Shown here one piece after another: positions 5,914 to 10,848 of a stretch of DNA of 10,848 bases. The DNA comes from an uncultured Lachnospiraceae bacterium. GTDB taxonomy: Bacteria > Bacillota > Clostridia > Lachnospirales > Lachnospiraceae. Under the pieces are notes generated by a model. It searched no databases and was not told the DNA's origin. It saw only the letters and a program-made list of their open reading frames with translations. Made by a program: the position numbers and the translations under genes. The stretch is from the NCBI GenBank assembly GCA_947177465.1, contig CAMWUP010000046.1, positions 1-10,848 on the forward strand. Direction: 5' to 3'. How positions within the stretch are numbered: the stretch's first letter is position 1; every line of letters starts with the position of its first letter.

Positions 5914-6861
5914 TCACAAAACTCCATAAACTACCGCCATCTCCCTGATTCTCCTCTGCATCTCCTCATGCGCCTCTTTCGGCGCAATTACTTCTGCTGC
6001 GCTGCCAAAAGAAAGAATCAGTCCCCACAGCCAGTCGTTCTGTATCCAGTCAATCTTTATCAGAAAACTGCCGTCCTCCAAAACCGTGATTTCCTCCTCA
6101 TCAAAACGGTCATATATACGGTAAGCCTCCGATTGGGCAATATGAATCTCCAGCTTTTCCTCTTTCGACATGACATCCTTGTCACTTGCAGCCGCAGCAG
6201 CTTCTTCACCTTTTGACTCCCTATATGGCTCCGCTTCCTCCGTATAGGCATCCGGTTCAGGTGTAAAAATCTCCGGCAGCAATTCCATTCTTTTCATCCG
6301 CAAAAGCTTAAAAAGCCGCATTGCTTTCCTGCTCCTGCAGAAGGCGCGAAGATACCATGTATACTCTTTAAACAAAAGCTGCACCGGCTCCACGATTCTC
6401 CGCGTCATGGTTCCATTCTGTCCATAATAGTCAAAGCAAATCACTTTTGTCTCCAGAATAGCACGCTTGACGTCCTCAAACAGCTCCTGCCTCTTATCAC
6501 TCCAGTCGGAAAAATCGACAGCTATCCAATTGGGCGGCTGTACCTTAAAAAAATCCCCCAGCTTATGAAAGGTGCCCTGTTCTGTCCTCACACCCACTTC
6601 ATCCAGACCCTTTAACGCTGCCAGAATCTGCTTTTGTTCCTCCTCCGTCACCAGCATCCGGTCCAGCACAAACTGCTCCGTCAGACTGATGCCGCCCTTT
6701 CTTCCCTTTTGGGCATACACCGGAATGCCAATCATACTGAGAGCTTCTATGTCACGGTAAATCGTCCGCACCGACACTTCGTAGCGTTTTGCCAGTTCGG
6801 AGGCCGTCACGGTTTTCCTTTTCATCAACAAATAAACAATACCTAGACGACGGTTTAACAA
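5914..6861 (-). CDS. WYL-domain transcriptional regulator, coupled to the kinase gene
   Basis: A 315-residue YafY-type regulator. The winged helix spans residues 1-60 (ELAKRYEVSVRTIYRDIEAL, then KGRKGGISL). The WYL domain lies at about 127-195 with WYL at 169-171 (YTWYLRAFCR) and FKLLRMKRM. A WCX-like end at about 236-315 contains WLWGLILSFG. Between them an acidic and alanine-rich insert (about 203-235) is absent from the other WYL protein here. The start is TTG at 6859-6861: homologues begin right at this point of the helix, and no in-frame ATG precedes the HTH. AAGGGA upstream serves as ribosome site, and the TTG overlaps the kinase stop by 7 nt. Downstream is the dyad promoter of the Fpg-like gene, its likely target. 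Roughly 100 bp separate it from that gene. Confidence 0.88.
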   Translation of the reverse strand: MLNRRLGIVYLLMKRKTVTASELAKRYEVSVRTIYRDIEALSMIGIPVYAQKGRKGGISLTEQFVLDRMLVTEEEQKQILAALKGLDEVGVRTEQGTFHKLGDFFKVQPPNWIAVDFSDWSDKRQELFEDVKRAILETKVICFDYYGQNGTMTRRIVEPVQLLFKEYTWYLRAFCRSRKAMRLFKLLRMKRMELLPEIFTPEPDAYTEEAEPYRESKGEEAAAAASDKDVMSKEEKLEIHIAQSEAYRIYDRFDEEEITVLEDGSFLIKIDWIQNDWLWGLILSFGSAAEVIAPKEAHEEMQRRIREMAVVYGVL

Positions 6862-8972
6862 ACTTTCTTCCCTTCTGTTACACTTTCAATAAATTTCAAC
6901 AATTGCGGCATATTGACAGGCTTTGCCAGATGTTCGTTCATACCGCATTCTCTCGACATCCTCCGGTCTTCATCAAAAGCATTTGCCGAAAGGGCGGCAA
7001 TGGGTATATTTGCCAAATCCGGATTCTGCAACGCTCTTATTGCTCTTGCCGCATGATACCCATCCATAACCGGCATCTGAATATCCATCAGAATCAAGGC
7101 ATATTCCCCGGGCTTTGCATTTTTTACCTTCTCGACTGCAATCTCGCCGTTTACGGCAGTATCAACCAAAAAGCCCGCATCCTGAAGCAGTTCGACCTCT
7201 ATTTCAAGATTAATCTCATTGTCTTCAACCAGAAGTAGCTTTTGCTGTTCTTTCATCTGTACCGGCGTCGTATCTTCCCGGACGCATGAAGGCTCTCCTT
7301 CCTTGATACGGAAATGAAACGAAACCGTAAAACAGCTTCCCTTCCCCTCAACACTCTCTACCTCTATGGTTCCGCCCATCATATCAACCAGATTCTTTAT
7401 AATTGTCAACCCCAGCCCTGTGCCGTATATCCCGCTCATCGTTGTATTCCGCTGCCGTTCAAAAGGCTCGTATATATGCGCCATAAAGCTTTCGCTGATT
7501 CCGATGCCATTGTCCTTTACCATAAACTGATAAGCGGTCAGCCCATTGGACAGTTCTCTCAGCTCTGTAACCCTGACCTCGACCCTGCCGCCCGCTTCCG
7601 TGTACTTGATGGCATTTCTGGACAGTCTCACAAGAATCTGCTTCAGCTTCTGTGCGTCTGTATAGACATATTTATGCTTCAGCCCCGAAATGTCCAGTGA
7701 AAATTCGATGTCCTTCGCCGTAGCACGTGAAAGCACAGCTCTCTGTACCTCCTGTGCAATCTCTAACAAATTGTTTTCCTCTTCCTCAACATAAACTGCT
7801 CCGGCTTCCATTCTCGATATTTCCAGCACATCATTTAACAGCCTCAGTAACTGGCTGCCGGAGGCTTCAATCATATCCAGATAGCCCTTCACCTTATCCA
7901 TATCGCTGCTGTGCTTCTGGGCAAGCGCCGTAAATCCGACAATGGCGTTCATCGGGGTCCGGATGTCATGCGACATGTTGGAAAGAAATGTGTTTTTGGC
8001 AATATTGGCAGACTTCAACTGTTCTAATGCTTCGCACAAAATCTCATTCTGTTCCAACTCATGCCGTATATCATCGTCAATACTGCGATATCCCAGAATA
8101 ATCTGGGAGACGCGCTCGCTGCTGCTCACATTGATGATGCAAAGCTGCAGGTACTCTATCTTATCGTGATTGATTATCCGGTAATTGACATGAAAATTTT
8201 TGTTTTGTGCCAGTCTTTCACGAATATACGCAGGCGTAGCCGCCCTTGCAACCTTTTCCCTGTCTTCCGGAAAAACCCATGTATCCAGATATTCGGAATC
8301 AAAACCGTCATACTCGCACGTCTGGTATTCATTTTGAAACTTCAGGTTAAAACGACTGCTTATCCTGTATGCCTGTATCTGGTTTTTATCCAAATCCGCA
8401 TAAAAAACCGAATCAAAATCAAGCGTAAGCCCTTCTATCATGGCAAGACGCCTTAAGTGCTCCTGATTAATAGTTCGAAGAACCTCACGCTGGCGTTGTC
8501 TCTTTTCTGTCGCATCTCCCGCAAATACATAAAACACCCCGCCTGCCTCTTTGCTGTATATATAATGCCCGTAGTCCTCAATCCAGCGTATCTCCCCGTT
8601 TTTATTGACAATCCGATATTCTACATAATCCAAATCATACTGACTTTGCAGAATTTGTTCTTTGATACTCTCCTCTACAGCCTGATAATCCTCAGAATAC
8701 ACAATTCCTTTAAATGAGTTGCCGGTCAGCGCTCTGAATTCATCCTCCGTCTCACAGCCGAAAATACGAAACAGGGCTTTATTGGCATAAATGATTTCTT
8801 CGCTCTCATCTGCCCGGTAAATAAAAAATCCACCCGGCATCTCATCAATAACCCGCTTTAGCGGATGCCTCTCATAAAGAGTATCCCCTTCTGTTTTCCC
8901 CGCTCCTTCTCTGTTCGGTATGGATGATATGTATTCAATTAACGTATTATCAAAACTTTCTGAATAGCTCAT
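6855..8972 (-). CDS. PAS-containing hybrid histidine kinase with C-terminal receiver
   Basis: A 705-residue signalling protein. A PAS/PAC domain spans about 42-157 (GFFIYRADESEEIIYANKAL to FAGDATEKR); a second PAS-like region spans about 180-300. The dimerisation/phosphoacceptor domain has H335 in SHDIRTPMNAI. The ATPase domain shows the N box (N453 in LSRNAIKYT), G1 (DNGIGIS), F box (YEPFER) and G2 (GTGLGLTII). A receiver domain at about 578-700 has D630 in MDIQMPVMDGY and the conserved lysine in LAKPV. No membrane segment is evident, so it is probably cytosolic and senses an internal signal. ATG at 8972, with GGAGG 9 nt upstream, was chosen over a longer reading to 9047 that would cross its promoter. 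No DNA-binding response regulator is beside it; the overlapping WYL gene is the only candidate output nearby. Confidence 0.9.
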   Translation of the reverse strand: MSYSESFDNTLIEYISSIPNREGAGKTEGDTLYERHPLKRVIDEMPGGFFIYRADESEEIIYANKALFRIFGCETEDEFRALTGNSFKGIVYSEDYQAVEESIKEQILQSQYDLDYVEYRIVNKNGEIRWIEDYGHYIYSKEAGGVFYVFAGDATEKRQRQREVLRTINQEHLRRLAMIEGLTLDFDSVFYADLDKNQIQAYRISSRFNLKFQNEYQTCEYDGFDSEYLDTWVFPEDREKVARAATPAYIRERLAQNKNFHVNYRIINHDKIEYLQLCIINVSSSERVSQIILGYRSIDDDIRHELEQNEILCEALEQLKSANIAKNTFLSNMSHDIRTPMNAIVGFTALAQKHSSDMDKVKGYLDMIEASGSQLLRLLNDVLEISRMEAGAVYVEEEENNLLEIAQEVQRAVLSRATAKDIEFSLDISGLKHKYVYTDAQKLKQILVRLSRNAIKYTEAGGRVEVRVTELRELSNGLTAYQFMVKDNGIGISESFMAHIYEPFERQRNTTMSGIYGTGLGLTIIKNLVDMMGGTIEVESVEGKGSCFTVSFHFRIKEGEPSCVREDTTPVQMKEQQKLLLVEDNEINLEIEVELLQDAGFLVDTAVNGEIAVEKVKNAKPGEYALILMDIQMPVMDGYHAARAIRALQNPDLANIPIAALSANAFDEDRRMSRECGMNEHLAKPVNMPQLLKFIESVTEGKKVC

Positions 8973-9003
8973 GATGTCTTTCCTCCAGATTGTCCTATCC
9001 TTT

Positions 9004-9032
9004 ATCATATCACTTTTGCAAATATCTGTCAG
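9004..9032 (-). promoter_or_regulatory. Consensus-like promoter for the kinase gene
   Basis: On the minus strand CTGACA (9032-9027) is followed by a 17-bp spacer and TATGAT (9009-9004), each hexamer one base off the sigma-A consensus. It overlaps the stop codon of the aldo/keto reductase gene and ends about 30 bp before the kinase ATG. The kinase-WYL pair can therefore be transcribed apart from the reductase. It has no TGACA-N6-TGTCA dyad, unlike the two glycosylase promoters. Confidence 0.6.
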
Positions 9033-10051
9033 CTTTTTTTTCCACATATAAAGTCCAGATAATCCTCATAATTCTTCTCAAGGAGCTTGGGCGTATCCAA
9101 TCCATAGGGACATTTTCCTCTGCATTGACTGCAGTGCAGACACCCTTCTATTTTCTTCATTTTTTCCTGCCATTCTGCCGTCAGGTAGCCTTCCTTGGGT
9201 GCTCGGCGCAGAAGCAGACTCATGCGGGCACAATTATTGATTTCAATTCCTGCCGGACACGGCATGCAATATCCGCAGCCCCTGCAGAAGTCACCGGAAA
9301 GCTGTTTCTTGTCCGACTCTATTTTTTGAAGTATCTCCTCCGTCACGACAGGCGGATTCTTCTGATAGGAAATGAACTCGTCAAGCTCGCTCTCCCGCTG
9401 TATCCCCCATATGGGCGCAACGTTGTCAAACTGCGCAAGATAAGCATATGCTGCCGCCGAATCGTTAATCAAGCCGCCTGAGAGCGCTTTCATGGCAATA
9501 AATCCCATATTTGCCGTCCGGCATGCTTCCACCAGTCCGACCTCTTCCTCGGAAGCAAGATAAGAAAAAGGAAACTGCAGTGTTTCGTACAATCCGGAAG
9601 CAATCGCCTCCTTTGCCACCGAAAGCCTGTGGTTGGTAATGCCGATATGACAAACCTTTCCCTGCCGCACAGCCTCCTCCATAGCCTCATACAACCCCGT
9701 CCCGTCGTCCGGCTTCGGACAGAAGGACGGATTGTGAAACTGATAGATATCAATATAATCTGTCTTCAGCAGCGTCAGACTGGTATCCAAATCCTTCCAA
9801 AACTGCTCTGCGCTGCCCGCGCCGGTCTTTGTGCTGATAATGATTTTGTCACGCACATGAGAAAGCGCTCCGCCAAGCTTTTCTTCACTGTCCGTATACC
9901 AGCGGGCGGTATCAAAGTAATTAAACCCGCTGTCAAATGCCTTCTGCAAAAGATAAACCGCATCCTCCTTGCCGATTCTTTGTATCGGAAGCGCCCCAAA
10001 CCCATTCTTGCAGACCTTAAGACCGCTCCTCCCTAACGTTACCATCTCCAT
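9029..10051 (-). CDS. Aldo/keto reductase with C-terminal 4Fe-4S ferredoxin-like domain
   Basis: A 340-residue cytosolic oxidoreductase. Residues 1-230 form the TIM-barrel aldo/keto reductase domain with the tetrad in place: D47 and Y52 (YFDTARWYTDSE), K75 (IISTKTG) and H106 (IYQFHNP). Residues 250-320 carry eight cysteines in ferredoxin-like spacing: C256, C259, C262, C265 (CRGCGYCMPCP) and C304, C307, C310, C314 (CLHCSQCRGKCP), which suits two 4Fe-4S clusters. The first group has Cx2C at its end rather than the common Cx3C. This fusion is common in anaerobes and is thought to link carbonyl reduction to ferredoxin-type electron transfer; the substrate is unknown. The first ATG was taken; its ribosome site (AAAGG) is about 11 nt upstream and not strong. 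It is the first gene of the minus-strand cluster. Confidence 0.9.
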   Translation of the reverse strand: MEMVTLGRSGLKVCKNGFGALPIQRIGKEDAVYLLQKAFDSGFNYFDTARWYTDSEEKLGGALSHVRDKIIISTKTGAGSAEQFWKDLDTSLTLLKTDYIDIYQFHNPSFCPKPDDGTGLYEAMEEAVRQGKVCHIGITNHRLSVAKEAIASGLYETLQFPFSYLASEEEVGLVEACRTANMGFIAMKALSGGLINDSAAAYAYLAQFDNVAPIWGIQRESELDEFISYQKNPPVVTEEILQKIESDKKQLSGDFCRGCGYCMPCPAGIEINNCARMSLLLRRAPKEGYLTAEWQEKMKKIEGCLHCSQCRGKCPYGLDTPKLLEKNYEDYLDFICGKKS

Positions 10052-10095
10052 AAATACCGCCGCCTTTCTTTTTGCTGTCGCTTCTTTATGTCAAT

Positions 10096-10101
10096 ATTGT
10101 A
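10096..10101 (-). promoter_or_regulatory. Candidate extended -10 for the reductase gene
   Basis: Minus-strand TACAAT is preceded by TGA, forming an extended -10 (TG-N-TACAAT) about 45 bp upstream of the reductase ATG. No convincing -35 is seen. A TTGACA lies just downstream of this box but has no -10 partner at proper spacing. Confidence 0.35.
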
Positions 10102-10135
10102 TCATATCCGGGTATGAAAATATAGAAAAATGTGG

Positions 10136-10141
10136 TATAAT
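10136..10141 (+). promoter_or_regulatory. Candidate -10 for the MFS transporter gene
   Basis: A perfect TATAAT lies 41 bp before the transporter ATG, on the strand opposite to the reductase promoter, so the two genes appear divergently transcribed from the gap 10052-10182. The -35 region is AT-rich without a clear TTGACA, so expression may be weak or regulated. Confidence 0.5.
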
Positions 10142-10182
10142 GCCCAGCGGATTATAACGCTTTACACCAAAGGAGAACTTTT

Positions 10183-10848
10183 ATGCTGCAAAATAAAAAT
10201 TACAATAAAACGCTTTATGCCTGCTTTACCGGCTACATCATACAGGCTATTATCAATAATTTTGCACCGCTTCTGTTTTTAACCTTCCGAAACAGTTACG
10301 GGATTCCCCTGTCACAGATTACGCTTCTTGTCACCGCCAATTTCGGATTACAGCTTATCATAGATTTATTATCTGCCGGTTTTATTGATAAAATCGGCTA
10401 TCGGCTCTCCATGCTGGCGGCGCATGTCTTCTGTGCTGCGGGACTGCTTCTCATGACTTTTTTGCCGGATGTACTTCCCAATGCTTTTTCAGGACTGTTT
10501 ATTTCCGTTATGGTATATGCAGTAGGCGGCGGTCTTTTGGAAGTCCTGGTCAGTCCCATTGTAGAAAACTGCCCCACAGACAACAAAGAAAAGGCCATGA
10601 GCCTGCTGCACTCCTTCTACTGCTGGGGACATGTCGGCGTGGTTCTGCTGTCCACCCTGTTCTTTCAGCTTTTTGGTATCGAAAACTGGAAGATTCTCGC
10701 CATTGTCTGGGCCGCCGTTCCCATCTGTAACTTCTTTCTGTTTGCGGGCGCCCCCATTGCAGAACCTGCCAAAGAACAGGAAGTCGGTCTTTCCGTGAAA
10801 AAACTTGGCACCTTGAAACTTTTCTGGGTTCTGATGCTCCTTATGCTG
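10183..10848 (+). CDS. Major facilitator superfamily transporter (N-terminal part, cut by window edge)
   Basis: The frame opens at ATG 10183, 8 nt after AAAGGAG, and stays open for 222 codons to the window end without a stop. It shows about six membrane segments, the N-terminal half of a 12-helix MFS carrier: roughly residues 14-34, 46-68, 75-93, 98-120, 138-160 and 165-185. A conserved loop GFIDKIGYRLSM (about 69-80) between helices 2 and 3 corresponds to the MFS A-motif GxLxDRxGrrxxl. The helix 5 region contains HSFYCWGHVGV, a pattern seen in FucP/NarK-like and related sugar or drug carriers. The substrate cannot be told. It is divergent from the aldo/keto reductase, so a shared substrate is possible but unproven. 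Confidence 0.85.
   Translation, partial: MLQNKNYNKTLYACFTGYIIQAIINNFAPLLFLTFRNSYGIPLSQITLLVTANFGLQLIIDLLSAGFIDKIGYRLSMLAAHVFCAAGLLLMTFLPDVLPNAFSGLFISVMVYAVGGGLLEVLVSPIVENCPTDNKEKAMSLLHSFYCWGHVGVVLLSTLFFQLFGIENWKILAIVWAAVPICNFFLFAGAPIAEPAKEQEVGLSVKKLGTLKLFWVLMLLML

Noticed and set aside
9027..9032. Third WYL-type site in front of the kinase gene, because of a TGACA word
   Set aside because: The TGACA here is simply part of a near-consensus -35 (CTGACA), with no TGTCA partner at 6 bp.
1..10848. CRISPR arrays, tRNA or rRNA genes, complete insertion sequences
   Set aside because: No regularly spaced repeats, no cloverleaf or rRNA-like segments and no transposase frames were seen on either strand.

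Overview
The window looks like chromosome from a low-to-mid GC Firmicute, most likely a Lachnospiraceae-type gut Clostridium (inferred from protein style, strong AGGAGG-like ribosome sites, a TTG start, a ferredoxin-tailed aldo/keto reductase and mobilization-gene debris; not tested by search). The left half (about 1-4984) is visibly more AT-rich and carries mobile-element debris. The right half (about 4989 to the end) is richer in GC and reads like ordinary chromosome.

Layout, left to right. Positions 5-130 (minus) and 130-546 (plus) are two broken gene ends meeting head to head; the second resembles the coiled-coil tail of a relaxase. Then comes a tight minus-strand operon: a WYL regulator (start 3066), a YcaQ/AlkZ-like DNA glycosylase (968-2158) and a RidA-family protein (598-963). 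Its promoter carries a dyad. Upstream of that is an 85-codon minus-strand gene broken by an in-frame TGA (3140-3397), then a non-coding stretch with repeated TAAGGGAAA words (3491-3647). Two plus-strand membrane genes follow: a tryptophan-rich unknown (3690-4121) and a PnuC-family transporter (4280-4984), the latter behind a leader that can fold. Converging on pnuC is a minus-strand cluster: an aldo/keto reductase with Fe-S tail (9029-10051), a hybrid histidine kinase (6855-8972), a second WYL regulator overlapping the kinase end (5914-6861), and an Fpg/Nei-like glycosylase (4989-5813). An MFS transporter starts divergently at 10183 and runs off the right edge.

The main result is a repeated arrangement: two WYL regulators, each next to a DNA-repair glycosylase of a different superfamily. 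The promoters of the WYL-YcaQ-RidA operon and of the Fpg-like gene share one unusual architecture: ATGACA-N4-GGTGTCA, exactly 12 bp, then an extended -10 TGTTATACT, with no recognisable -35. The dyad lies where the -35 should be. I infer a small WYL-controlled DNA-damage regulon, similar in concept to the mycobacterial WYL activator PafBC. The sequence shows the shared promoter and the gene neighbourhood; the inducing signal and the sign of regulation are inference.
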